Part shown: positions 36,765 through 45,299 of the stretch, one piece after another | Layout of the letters: every line of letters starts with the position of its first letter | Position numbering within the stretch: the stretch's first letter is position 1 | Assembly: GCF_050433125.1 (NCBI RefSeq) | Contig: NZ_JBNPXV010000012.1 | Span: forward strand, 94,934-158,933 | Length of the DNA stretch: 64,000 nt | Direction of reading: 5' to 3' | Origin: Roseimarinus sediminis | GTDB taxonomy: Bacteria; Bacteroidota; Bacteroidia; Bacteroidales; Prolixibacteraceae | Translations under genes and position numbers: made by a program | The notes under the pieces: model-generated | Told to the model about the DNA's origin: nothing | Database searches by the model: none | Seen by the model: only the letters and a program-made list of their open reading frames with translations

Positions 36765-37460
36765 TTATGCTGTTCCGCTTAAAAACTGGTAGATGATCTT
36801 TGCCATTATGCCAGCTCCTGCTGCATTGGGATGAATCAGATCGGGGAAATATTCGGGATGCGCTGTCAAAGGGGTGTACAGATCAATGACAGGCAGTTCG
36901 AGTTCCCGGGCCAGTTCTTCTACCATTGGATTCATTTCGTGGTAGATGATGCTGTCGGAAATGCCCCAGCGTTCAGGAAAGGCAGGAACGGCTTTGAGCA
37001 GGATGACTTTAGGTTTTGACGGCAGTTGTTGGAACGAATGCACCAGGGCTTTGTAATCGCTTTTAAATTCGGCCTTGTATTGCCAGTTTTGTGGTTTGGT
37101 ATCGTTGGTCCCCAGTTTGATCAGTACCACATCGGGATTGAAGGCTTTGGCTTGGGTGTAGATGTCTTCATGCACATAGGGGCGGTCACCTTTGGAGAGC
37201 AGGGTACGGCCACCAATGCCGAAGTTCTTCACTTCCCACGAAGCGCCCAGCAGACGTTGCAGTTGGGCAGGATAACTCAGGCTGTCGCGGTGTTCGATGC
37301 CCGAACCATAGGTGATGCTGTTGCCCACACAGGCCACCCGCACCGGATGGTCGTAGTCGGCCGGATTGACCAGTACCTTGTCTGACTGTTGGCAGGCTGC
37401 CAAAATTAGCAGGGCCAGCAGCATCGTAAACCAGGGTTTGATAATGCTTTTCGAATTCAT
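36765..37460 (-). CDS. SGNH/GDSL-family hydrolase lipoprotein
   Basis: 231 residues from the ATG at 37458-37460, which begins a lipoprotein signal (lipobox LLILAAC). An in-frame ATG 24 codons upstream was rejected because it precedes no secretion signal. SGNH blocks are clear: ACVGNSITYGSG (Ser), NFGIGGRTLL (Gly), KLGTNDTKPQNW (Asn) and DLIHPNAAGA (Asp and His). It probably removes ester groups (acetyl or similar) from glycans or cleaves lipids. With GH43 and GH127 nearby, a glycan esterase is the better guess. Confidence 0.88.
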   Translation of the reverse strand: MNSKSIIKPWFTMLLALLILAACQQSDKVLVNPADYDHPVRVACVGNSITYGSGIEHRDSLSYPAQLQRLLGASWEVKNFGIGGRTLLSKGDRPYVHEDIYTQAKAFNPDVVLIKLGTNDTKPQNWQYKAEFKSDYKALVHSFQQLPSKPKVILLKAVPAFPERWGISDSIIYHEMNPMVEELARELELPVIDLYTPLTAHPEYFPDLIHPNAAGAGIMAKIIYQFLSGTA

Positions 37461-37521
37461 GTTGATGATTGCTTTTGTAGGTTTGTTGAATTGTTGTGTT
37501 TTGTTTCGTAGCAGCAAAATT

Positions 37522-37857
37522 CTATATTTCAATTATTTTATGTATTCTTTTAGCCAACTCTGAATATTTATGCTTTTTGAGACCAGATACTTTGCCTTTT
37601 ATCAGACTTTGCTTAAGGACAAATATTTCATGAACCCGGATGTAGCTTTTCACAGGTAATTTTTCGGATACATCATCGTCAGTCAAGGTGATATGTAATT
37701 TGTCGGATTTTAGCTTTGAAGTGATCTGTACTATCATCACATCACCTGCTTTATGTACTAAATCATTTGAAATTACAACAGCAGGGTGTAATTTATGACC
37801 TAAATTATCGGTAAACGGAACAGGAATAATTACGGTATCACCTTTAGTGAAGTTCAT
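37522..37857 (-). CDS. MazF/PemK-family toxin
   Basis: 111 residues with the MazF/PemK fold: FTKGDTVIIPVPFTDN at the N-terminus, HPAVVISND, and DVMIVQITSK. These proteins are ribosome-independent mRNA endonucleases inhibited by a cognate antitoxin encoded upstream. Here the upstream reading frame ends one base before this start, so the two are translationally coupled. The antitoxin frame is broken (see next feature), which raises the question of how the toxin is held in check. Confidence 0.88.
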   Translation of the reverse strand: MNFTKGDTVIIPVPFTDNLGHKLHPAVVISNDLVHKAGDVMIVQITSKLKSDKLHITLTDDDVSEKLPVKSYIRVHEIFVLKQSLIKGKVSGLKKHKYSELAKRIHKIIEI

Positions 37858-37858
37858 T

Positions 37859-38076
37859 TTATGGCTTATTTAATATTTCCTCTGCCCAGCTATCCCAAAT
37901 ATTGTCTGCGTCGCTGCTCCATTCTTTTGTAATGAGCTATCAGACAATTCGACAAAGGGTTTTTCTTCTTTTTCTTCAATTATTTCTAAACTTTTTACCT
38001 TGTTAAGTTGAGAGAGCAGCTTTTGAAGAAATAAACCTGATTTTTTGCTTTTGGGCTTAATTACAATGCCTTGCAT
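37859..38076 (-). pseudogene. antitoxin of the MazF toxin, with an apparent -1 frameshift
   Basis: The intact frame from 38076 starts MQGIVIKPKSKKSG and runs to a stop at 37870, but its last ~17 residues look random. Changing to the -1 frame at TTACAAAAGAATGG (about 37920-37933) gives KEWSSDADNIWDSWAEEILN and a stop at 37859. That acidic, Trp-rich end is typical of antitoxins of this class, and the stop lies one base before the mazF ATG. So the ancestral frame was probably the composite. Causes could be a real single-base loss, a programmed -1 slip on the A-rich stretch, or a sequencing error. Confidence 0.6.
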
Positions 38077-38404
38077 GTTGATTAATTTTTATCAAAGATA
38101 GACGTAAAAGGTGATTTTTGCAATAAAGTGCTTAAAGCTTGCAGCTACAATCGTACGTTTTTCCTGGTGTTTCCGAATATTAAACCCATGGAGCCAAAGA
38201 AACAATGCCAGAAAGGGCTTTGTCCCGGGTTATTTCCCCCTTCATTCTTTGAAGGTTGAGTAAAAATTCATGTTTCCATACAAAAGTCCACCGGGCTGCA
38301 ATGTTGATCCTCCTGTTTTCAGCCAATTTTTTGTATTTTGCCGGCACAAGCGAAGGCAATACCTGCTGGTAAAAACAATTCAATGTAACTATAAACCGAA
38401 ACAC
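38077..38404. other. divergent intergenic region antitoxin/GH127
   Basis: About 328 bases between the toxin-antitoxin operon (minus) and the GH127 gene (plus). It has no stop in one plus frame from 38270, but the peptide there has no secretion signal, so it is taken as non-coding leader. No hairpin or operator stands out. Confidence 0.4.
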
Positions 38405-40756
38405 ATGAAATCCATCCTTGTAATTTTGCTGCTCTGCCTGTTTTCTTCGTCGTTGTTTGCCGGAGATCTTCATTTTTTCCATCTGAAACAGGTCAAACTG
38501 CTCGAGAGTGAGTTCAAAAATGCCCAGGAGCTCGATAAGGCTTACCTGCTGGCCCACGATCCCGACCGCCTGCTGGCGCCCTTCCTGATCGATGCAGGTT
38601 TTGAAGCCAAAGCCCCGCGCTACGGGAACTGGGAAAATACAGGGCTCGACGGCCACATTGGCGGGCATTACCTTACTGCGCTGGCTCAAATGTATGTTGC
38701 CACGGGCGATGAGGAACTGCTCACGCGTTTGAACTACATGCTGGATGAACTGGAACGCTGTCAGCAGAAGAACGGAAACGGTTACATTGGCGGCATTCCA
38801 GGCGGACAGGAAATGTGGAGAGACATTGCCGAAGGAAAGATCAATGCCGGAGCCTTTTCGTTAAACGATAAGTGGGTGCCACTGTACAATATTCACAAGC
38901 TTTATGCAGGCCTGCGCGATGCCTGGTTGATTACCGGTTTGGAGCAGGCCAGGAACATGCTCATTCAACTGTCGGAATGGAACATCAGGCTGGTGGAAAA
39001 GCTGAGCGATGAGCAGATCCAAACCATGCTGCGTTCGGAACACGGAGGCATGAACGAGGTATTTGCCGATGTGGCCATGATTACCGGAGATGAACGTTAC
39101 CTGAAACTGGCCCGCCAGTATTCTCACCAGTTCATTCTCGATCCGCTGCTTAAGGGCGAAGATCGTTTGAACGGTCTGCATGCCAATACCCAGATTCCAA
39201 AGGTGATTGGTTTTGAACAGGTGGCCCGGGCAGCAGGTGATAAGGAATGGCACGAAGCGGCTGTTTTCTTCTGGAATACTGTGGTGAACGAACGTTCGAT
39301 CTCGATAGGCGGTAACAGTGTGCGTGAGCACTTCCATCCAGCCGACGACTTCTCGTCGATGGTGACTTCGCGGGAGGGACCTGAAACCTGTAATACCTAC
39401 AACATGATGAGGCTTTCGAAACAACTTTATCAGGCCGATCATGCACTAAAATACATCGATTATTACGAACGGGCCCTGTACAATCACATTCTCTCGTCGC
39501 AGCATCCCGAACACGGTGGACTGGTTTACTTTACTCCGGCACGGCCACAACACTACCGTGTGTATTCGAAGGCCGAAGAAGCCTTCTGGTGCTGTGTGGG
39601 ATCGGGCATGGAAAATCATGGTAAATACGGAGAGCTGATTTATGCCTACGGTGACAATGAATTGTATGTTAATCTGTTTATTGCTTCGGAACTGAACTGG
39701 GAAGAAAAAGGACTGGTGCTTAGCCAAAACAACCGTTTTCCCGATGAGGCAGCCACCGCTTTGCACCTGCAACTGAAAAAAGCGAAACGCTTTACGCTGA
39801 AACTGCGCTATCCGGCCTGGGTAAAAGCCGGCGAACTGGTGGTGAAAGTGAATGGTAAAGTAACAGAACATGCGGCACAACCCGGCGAATATGTTGCCAT
39901 TCAACGAAAGTGGAAAGACCACGACAGGGTGGAAGTGAGCCTGCCCATGCATTTGGAATACGAAGTGCTGCCCGATGAAAGTCACTTTGTATCCTTTGTA
40001 TACGGTCCGCTTGTGCTGGCTGCCGCTACCGATCGCAGTCAGCTGGACGGGCTTATTGCCGACGACAGCCGCATGGGACACATTGCCAATGGTCCGCTGT
40101 ATCCACTCGAAGAAGCACCGGTGCTTGTTGCTTCGGATTTGGAACAGGATGTAAAAATGAAACGTCGGGACGAAAAACAGGTTAAATTTGAGTTGGAAGG
40201 CCTGTGGCCCGAACAATACAATGGAATTCAGCTGGAGCCTTTTTACCGCATCCACGATGCACGCTATGTGCTTTACTGGCCTTATGCCAGTGCTGAAGAA
40301 CTCGCTGTCCGTCAGGAAAAAATAAGACAAGAAGAAGCCGGGCGCAGGTTACTTGAAAAGCAAACCATCGACCAGGTAGCTCCGGGCGAACAACAGCCCG
40401 AATCGGACCATTTCTTTAAGGCCGCGGGCAGTGAATCGGGTGTTCATCAGAACCGGCACTGGCGCCATGCACGGGGCTGGTTCAGTTACCAGCTGCGCGA
40501 CCCCGGGAAGGAAGCCAAAAAGCTGCGCATCACCTATTATGGTCTCGACCGCGACCGCTCGTTTATGATTAAAGTGAACGGCACCACAGTTGCGGTGGTG
40601 GAACTTAAGGGCGATCGGGGAGACGTCTTCTTCGAAGAGGATTACCAGTTGCCTTCTGAATTAATCGATGAAAGCAAGGGGGTGCTTGAAGTGAAGTTCG
40701 AGGCGCAGCCCAATTCGCTAGCCGGCGGAGTATACGGGGTGCGGCTGATGCGGTAA
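38405..40756 (+). CDS. GH127 beta-L-arabinofuranosidase, secreted
   Basis: 783 residues from the ATG at 38405, which opens a signal peptide (SILVILLLCLFSSSLFAG). A 45-codon in-frame extension upstream was rejected. It is GH127 (formerly DUF1680), an (alpha/alpha)6 barrel. The metal and catalytic residues of the family are recognisable: Glu and Cys in EGPETCNTYN, and the Cys pair in EEAFWCCVGSGMENHG. These enzymes release beta-L-arabinofuranose using a cysteine nucleophile held by zinc. About 120 residues after the core form a C-terminal beta domain. It fits an arabinan-related role with the nearby GH43. Confidence 0.92.
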   Translation: MKSILVILLLCLFSSSLFAGDLHFFHLKQVKLLESEFKNAQELDKAYLLAHDPDRLLAPFLIDAGFEAKAPRYGNWENTGLDGHIGGHYLTALAQMYVATGDEELLTRLNYMLDELERCQQKNGNGYIGGIPGGQEMWRDIAEGKINAGAFSLNDKWVPLYNIHKLYAGLRDAWLITGLEQARNMLIQLSEWNIRLVEKLSDEQIQTMLRSEHGGMNEVFADVAMITGDERYLKLARQYSHQFILDPLLKGEDRLNGLHANTQIPKVIGFEQVARAAGDKEWHEAAVFFWNTVVNERSISIGGNSVREHFHPADDFSSMVTSREGPETCNTYNMMRLSKQLYQADHALKYIDYYERALYNHILSSQHPEHGGLVYFTPARPQHYRVYSKAEEAFWCCVGSGMENHGKYGELIYAYGDNELYVNLFIASELNWEEKGLVLSQNNRFPDEAATALHLQLKKAKRFTLKLRYPAWVKAGELVVKVNGKVTEHAAQPGEYVAIQRKWKDHDRVEVSLPMHLEYEVLPDESHFVSFVYGPLVLAAATDRSQLDGLIADDSRMGHIANGPLYPLEEAPVLVASDLEQDVKMKRRDEKQVKFELEGLWPEQYNGIQLEPFYRIHDARYVLYWPYASAEELAVRQEKIRQEEAGRRLLEKQTIDQVAPGEQQPESDHFFKAAGSESGVHQNRHWRHARGWFSYQLRDPGKEAKKLRITYYGLDRDRSFMIKVNGTTVAVVELKGDRGDVFFEEDYQLPSELIDESKGVLEVKFEAQPNSLAGGVYGVRLMR

Positions 40757-41130
40757 GTCAGGAAGCTGGATATTAGACCTTAGACCTTAGACTTTAGACT
40801 TTAGACAAAAGGTCAAAGGTCGAAGGTCAAAGGTCAAAGGTCAAAAAGTCAAAAGGGAATCAGGTATCAAGACTTTGGACTTTTGGACCTGCTTGCTGTT
40901 TGCTTGTTGCTGAATGTTCGATGCTCGAATCAAGTATCAAATATCAAGACTTTTGGGCTTAGGACTTATGAACTTAGGAACTCATGCACTCAGGTACTAA
41001 GGCACTCATACACTCCCACACTCCCACACTCATTTACTTTTCTTTCTAAACAAGGTACAGCATATTTTAGCTTTTGATGCATGTTATAATAATATATTTT
41101 ATTAAATTGTAGCACCAAACAAAAAGTGCC
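40757..41130. other. intergenic region between chromosome backbone and cassette array
   Basis: About 374 bases. After the heptad arrays it holds further short word repeats: ATCAAGACTTT-type words at 40867 and 40942, then CACTCCCA-type tandem words at about 41011-41030. No gene is seen. It marks the left border of the AT-rich integron-like region and should contain the recombinase promoter. Confidence 0.45.
40773..40855. repeat. two opposed arrays of 7-base repeats
   Basis: Five tandem TTAGACY units (40773-40806; C, C, T, T, then partial) are followed by AAAA and five GGTCAAA-type units (40811-40845; the second reads GGTCGAA). GGTCAAA is the reverse complement of TTTGACC, one change from TTAGACC, so the two arrays can fold on each other into one long imperfect hairpin. 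The block lies just after the GH127 stop. Confidence 0.75.
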
Positions 41131-42936
41131 ATGGTGCTTACCCTAAAAAAAATAGAACACCGAAATGCCAGCCGGATCGGGGTCTTTTTCCCGTTTCACC
41201 GGCCAACGAGTGATCGGCTAAAGGCCCTGGGAGCCACTTACAGCCGCACCTGGCGCTGTTGGTATTTCGATTACAGCCGTGAAAATTACCAACTACTGAA
41301 GCAGCATTTTCCTGATCTTTTGATTGTTACTTCCAATAAAACAAAACATGATGATGCAGCGGCGGCCGGCTCCGAAAGCCGTGACCTTCCGCCCATAGCG
41401 CCTGTTAGCGATGCCGTAAAGCAGAACGAAGCAGGTTCGAAACTTCCTGATCGCGGTCCTATGCCGTTGAAGCAGGAACATAAAGCGGCCGCTGTGCCGC
41501 TTGCCCAAAAGCTGCATGTGCAATGTTTCGATAATTTGGGAAAATACTGGGTGGTGCGCATGCGTTACCATCGCCCAACCAGCCAGGAAATGTTGAAGAT
41601 CAAAGGGGTTTACTGGAATAAACAGGAAAAGGCCTATTTGATTTACCGCGACGAGCATGTTAAAAGGCGGGTTGAAACTTTGCTGGAACAAAATGATTTA
41701 CTGCCCGATGATTATTTCTCAAAAGAGAAAAAGCAGGCAGGCGGAGTTGTAGTGGTGAAAGCTCATCGTGAGAATACCAGTCTGATGCAGGTTGAAGTCC
41801 CTGCATCGTTCAAATTGCAACAGATGATCAAACGTTTTGCGCTGGCCCGCTACAGTAAGGAGTATCAATGTTATCTGCTGCCTGCGACTCCTGAAGTTTT
41901 TAAGGCAATAGGCACACATTACGAAACGGTGGAAGTGGGTATAAAAAGCCAGCTTCCCAATGGTTATCTAAAGAAAGAGAACATGCCCCGGCGTAAAAGT
42001 CTCTTGCTCGATAAAGCCAAAATGCGTATGATTGACAGGACCCCCGAGAAGGGGCTATTGTACATGGAGAGGATGGTCGACCAAATGCTGGCAAACAATA
42101 TGAGCCACAATACCATCAATAATTATGGTCAGGCATTTTTGCGTTTTTTGCGCGATCATGCTTACGCCGATCCTTCGACCATTGATTACCACGACATTGT
42201 AAAATATCTTGGTCAACTGATGATGAAGGGGCTGACTTCTGCTTCGGGACAAATGTTGGTTAGTGCGCTTAATTATTACTATCAGCATGTTGAGCAGAAC
42301 CATTCAATTGTGTTCAAATTGCCACGTCCACGGGCTGAGAAGAAAATCAGGACAGTATTTACCATGGACGAATGCTTGCAGGTATTTGGTACCATTGAAA
42401 ATCCAAAGCATAAGCTGGTTTTGATGATAGCATATGGTGCCGGATTAAGGTTGAATGAAGTAATTACCCTGAAATGGGAAGATGTTTTGTTGGCCGAACA
42501 AAAGATTCATATCAAAAATGGCAAAGGGAAGAAAGACCGGATGGTGATGTTGCCTTATACTTTGATTAGTATGCTGGAGCATTACCGGGCACTTTATCCA
42601 TCGGAAGGCTATGTGTTTGAAGGGCAAATAGCCGGAACACCCTACAGTCGGTCGAGTGTTGACCGGGTAATGGGCAGGGCTATGAAGAAGAGCGGCTTAT
42701 CGAAGAAGGGGACTGTACATAGTCTCCGGCACAGTTTTGCCACCCATTTGCTAGATTTAGGTACAGATATTCGCTATGTTCAAGAATTGTTAGGGCACAA
42801 GGACATTAAAACCACGATGATTTATTCGCATTTGAGTCAATCGAATGTTGACAGAATACAGAGTCCGCTGGATCGGATAATGCCGGCTGAAGCCAAACAG
42901 CTGAACATAAAAAACAAGAAAAAGACGACAAAGTGA
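41131..42936 (+). CDS. tyrosine recombinase with three N-terminal repeat modules (integron-type integrase)
   Basis: 601 residues. The C-terminal half has a SAM-like core-binding domain (about 310-390) and a catalytic domain with GAGLRLNE (Arg), KNGKGKKDR (Lys), VHSLRHSFATHLL (His, Arg), LLGHKDIKTTMIYSHL (His, Tyr) and an ending IQSPLDRIM like that of IntI. From the first catalytic Arg to the HxxR His is about 90 residues, as in XerC/D, whereas classical IntI has about 130 because of an added patch. The N-terminal ~280 residues hold three modules of about 50 residues with the pattern hydrophobic strand, x-HRPTS, helix, G-x-x-Y/W-x-K, aromatic strand, helix. They recall the HARP-like modules seen in other Bacteroidota integrases. 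Confidence 0.88.
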   Translation: MVLTLKKIEHRNASRIGVFFPFHRPTSDRLKALGATYSRTWRCWYFDYSRENYQLLKQHFPDLLIVTSNKTKHDDAAAAGSESRDLPPIAPVSDAVKQNEAGSKLPDRGPMPLKQEHKAAAVPLAQKLHVQCFDNLGKYWVVRMRYHRPTSQEMLKIKGVYWNKQEKAYLIYRDEHVKRRVETLLEQNDLLPDDYFSKEKKQAGGVVVVKAHRENTSLMQVEVPASFKLQQMIKRFALARYSKEYQCYLLPATPEVFKAIGTHYETVEVGIKSQLPNGYLKKENMPRRKSLLLDKAKMRMIDRTPEKGLLYMERMVDQMLANNMSHNTINNYGQAFLRFLRDHAYADPSTIDYHDIVKYLGQLMMKGLTSASGQMLVSALNYYYQHVEQNHSIVFKLPRPRAEKKIRTVFTMDECLQVFGTIENPKHKLVLMIAYGAGLRLNEVITLKWEDVLLAEQKIHIKNGKGKKDRMVMLPYTLISMLEHYRALYPSEGYVFEGQIAGTPYSRSSVDRVMGRAMKKSGLSKKGTVHSLRHSFATHLLDLGTDIRYVQELLGHKDIKTTMIYSHLSQSNVDRIQSPLDRIMPAEAKQLNIKNKKKTTK

Positions 42937-42949
42937 GATATATAAACTA

Positions 42950-42958
42950 GTTACAGCC
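42950..42958 (+). mobile_element. attI-like site
   Basis: GTTACAGCC, 14 bases after the recombinase stop codon. Its reverse complement GGCTGTAAC is the left box of the first attC-like site (43568-43576), as expected if the first cassette was inserted here. Unlike class 1 integrons, the site lies downstream of a recombinase gene that reads toward the cassettes. Confidence 0.75.
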
Positions 42959-43567
42959 TATATAAAAAAAGACTTTCAGACAGCCCAGAAAGTCACCGGC
43001 AGACTGTCGCTCTATTCAAGTTCAGCGGCTTGACATGACGAGAAGATTTTTATAAAAGTTGGCGGTTTTTCATCGGTTTGACAGTCTTTCGTTGACTTTT
43101 TAAAATTATACCGCGAGAGTTCTTTTCATATTTAGGTTTAACAAAACGACGGCTAAAAAAATGATTGAGCTTAACGAGGATTAAAGTTTTGCAGACAGTT
43201 TTTTCGGTTGCTGGTATTTGTGCCATGACTTTTTGCCGCTCAACGATTCGGAGAAAAAAATGATTGGTGTTTAAAAAGTGTTTTCGTAAAGATTTTTGAG
43301 AAACGATTACTTAAAAGCATATTTTTCAATATTTTATAATCGTGAGGACAGTTTTTAAAAACGGTCTGGTTTTCAAAAATGAGACAAACATTTTAAGCTG
43401 TTGCGATGAAATAAAAACAGATTTTTTGAGAAAATCTGTAGAAAGAGATAAAGTATTATATTTAACACACGGTTTTAATAAATATCAGCAACGATTAGAT
43501 TTGACTGTTTCTTCAGGAGATGTTTAGTGAAACCAATAAAGACGAATATTTGACAAAATAATATACA
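42951..43567 (+). other. cassette 1, non-coding unit
   Basis: About 620 bases with no convincing gene. The only sizeable open frame (GTG at 43342 to 43527, 61 codons) is broken by stops in the homologous cassette 2, so it is not taken as coding. Both cassettes share conserved blocks such as ACCGCGAGAGTTCTT, CATGACTTTTTGCCGCTCAA, GATTGGTGTTTAAAAA and AAGTATTATATTTAACACAC. Conservation without a shared frame suggests either an RNA-level function or two decayed copies of one gene. Confidence 0.6.
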
Positions 43568-43702
43568 GGCTGTAACAACGTGTAAATTTAAGCACGGGCA
43601 GCGTTGCAAATCCAACGCCCTACCCCGCTCCAACAGCGGCGTACCACGACAGGAAAGATGCCCGCAATCCGCGCCTAAACTTACACTCGTACGTTATAAA
43701 CC
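43568..43702 (+). mobile_element. attC-like site 1
   Basis: Left box GGCTGTAAC (43568) and right box GTTATAAACC (43693), with palindromic flanks: CGTGTAAATTTAAGC pairs imperfectly with GCCTAAACTTACACTCGTACG. A GACAGG lies in the right half. The left box matches attI in reverse complement. Confidence 0.85.
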
Positions 43703-44321
43703 ATATCAAAAAAGACTTTTACACAACATTGAAAGTCATCGGCAGACTGTCGTTCTGTTCAATTTTTTTGCCATAACATGACAGGAAAACTTGCCGAGAA
43801 ATTAGTGGTTTACAAAGAGTACGACAGTCTTTCGTTGACCTTTTAAAAAATTTAACCGCGAGAGTTCTTTATAGATATGGAGTTAAACTAAACGGACAAG
43901 TAAAAAATAGGCTTACGGTGGACAGGACTTTTTCGCTTTGCAGACAGTCTTTTCATTTGCGGCCAGAGTACCATGACTTTTATGCCGCTCAACGACCAGG
44001 AGAAAAAAGCGATTGGTGTTTAAAAAATATTCTCGTTACGATTTTTGAGTAGTAATTATTTAAAGTCATATTTTCAAACACTTTACCGCCACGAGGACAG
44101 TTTCTTAAACAGACTGGTTTTTCTAAAATAATACAAAGTTTTTAAAACTGTTGCGATGAAATGAAAACAGATTTTTTTGAGAAAATCTGCAAAAATTGGA
44201 TAAAGTATTATATTTAACACACGGTTTTTATAAATGTCAGCAACGATTAAAGTTGACTGTTTTTCAGGAGATGTTTAGTGAAAACCAAAAAAGGCAACGA
44301 ATATTTGACAAAATAAAATAC
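43703..44321 (+). other. cassette 2, non-coding homologue of cassette 1
   Basis: About 620 bases clearly homologous to cassette 1 along its whole length, with many substitutions and small indels. No open frame is shared by both. Shared blocks run from AAAAAAGACTTT at the start to CAGGAGATGTTTAGTGAAA near the end. It is a tandem but diverged duplicate, so the two were probably acquired or duplicated long ago. Confidence 0.6.
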
Positions 44322-44458
44322 GGTTTATAACATTTTGTTTATTGCATTGCGGCTGACGTGGTGCATGTCGCCTCGGATTCCCGTAATTATCCCGTCCGTA
44401 TCCGGACAGATAATCACTCGCAATCCGCAACGACAACAAACAATTTTCCGTTAGCACC
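44322..44458 (+). mobile_element. attC-like site 2
   Basis: Left box GGTTTATAAC (44322) and right box GTTAGCACC (44450), 137 bp. Arms ATTTTGTTTATTGCATTGCGG and CCGCAACGACAACAAACAA pair imperfectly. GGACAG in the right half. The left box is the exact reverse complement of the right box of site 1. The body is nearly identical to site 3. Confidence 0.9.
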
Positions 44459-44533
44459 AATAAAAAAACGACACCCAACACACTCTATTCTAGACAGATA
44501 AACAGACTCTTAAAAAAAGACATTATATAATAA

Positions 44534-45157
44534 ATGGCAGATGCATTAGAAATATACAGTGAATTTTACACGATTGGATCAAATGATTCGATGGGAATTA
44601 TCAGACTTTATGAGAAAAACCGAATATTGCTTGACAATAAATCGACATTTAAGGATAAAGATGATTTCAATGATTTCATATTATTACTTGCACAATATGT
44701 GATAAGTCTGGAGAAAATGGGCAAATATTCAAAGACTCTAATGTATTCAGACAAGTTATTGCAATTGGTTGATTTAAAAAATGATGAATTTAACATTAAC
44801 CAAAAAGATTTTACAACTTATTGGAGTATTTTGACTTCAAAAGGGCGAGCATTATATAATTTAAAGGATTATAAAAAATCAATTTCTATTTTTAAAAAAT
44901 TACTTGATTGGGATTCTGAAAATGACAATTTTAAAAACTGGTTAGACGCATCAAAATCAAGACTTCGTAACTCGATTAATAAATATCTATATATAATAGC
45001 AGGTATTCTGTTTATTACAGAGATTTTTTTCGGTGACAAGATTGGCATTCCGAAAATAAAACTTTACATGTCAGGATTTGGATTTATTATTTTCATTATA
45101 GCATTAATAAATGAATATCTTGGTGATAAGATTTTGAAAATGATTAAAAAAGAATAA
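44534..45157 (+). CDS. TPR-like protein with two C-terminal membrane spans (cassette 3)
   Basis: 207 residues. The first ~150 are helical with tetratricopeptide-like spacing (WSILTSKGRALYNLKDYKKS, a typical TPR helix pair). Two hydrophobic segments follow (about 155-170 and 178-198), and the end is basic (KMIKKE). So a cytosolic helical-repeat domain anchored to the inner membrane by a hairpin. I do not recognise a named family. It is the only gene of a short cassette, 75 bases after the previous right box. Small membrane proteins with helical repeats are common among integron cassettes and defence genes, but no function can be assigned. Confidence 0.75.
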   Translation: MADALEIYSEFYTIGSNDSMGIIRLYEKNRILLDNKSTFKDKDDFNDFILLLAQYVISLEKMGKYSKTLMYSDKLLQLVDLKNDEFNINQKDFTTYWSILTSKGRALYNLKDYKKSISIFKKLLDWDSENDNFKNWLDASKSRLRNSINKYLYIIAGILFITEIFFGDKIGIPKIKLYMSGFGFIIFIIALINEYLGDKILKMIKKE

Positions 45158-45163
45158 ATTACT

Positions 45164-45299
45164 GGTGCTAACATTTTGTTTATTGCATTGCGGTTGACGT
45201 GGTGCTCGTCGCTTCGGATTCCCGTAATTATCCCGTCCGTATCCGGACAGATAATCACTCGCAATCCGCAACGACAACAAACAATTTTCCGTTAGGTGC
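45164..45299 (+). mobile_element. attC-like site 3
   Basis: Left box GGTGCTAAC (45164) and right box GTTAGGTGC (45291), 136 bp, nearly identical to site 2 apart from the boxes and a few bases in the left half. The left box is the exact reverse complement of the right box of site 2. It begins 6 bases after the stop of the cassette 3 gene. Confidence 0.92.

Noticed and set aside
40757..41040. possible CRISPR array from short repeats
   Set aside because: The repeats are tandem 7-base words without spacers, followed by loose word repeats; no cas gene is near.
41131..42936. classical IntI integrase
   Set aside because: The catalytic spacing lacks the IntI patch and the N-terminus has unrelated modules, so the name intI was not used.
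43342..43527. 61-codon frame starting with GTG in cassette 1
   Set aside because: The homologous stretch of cassette 2 has stops and frame changes, so the frame is not conserved.
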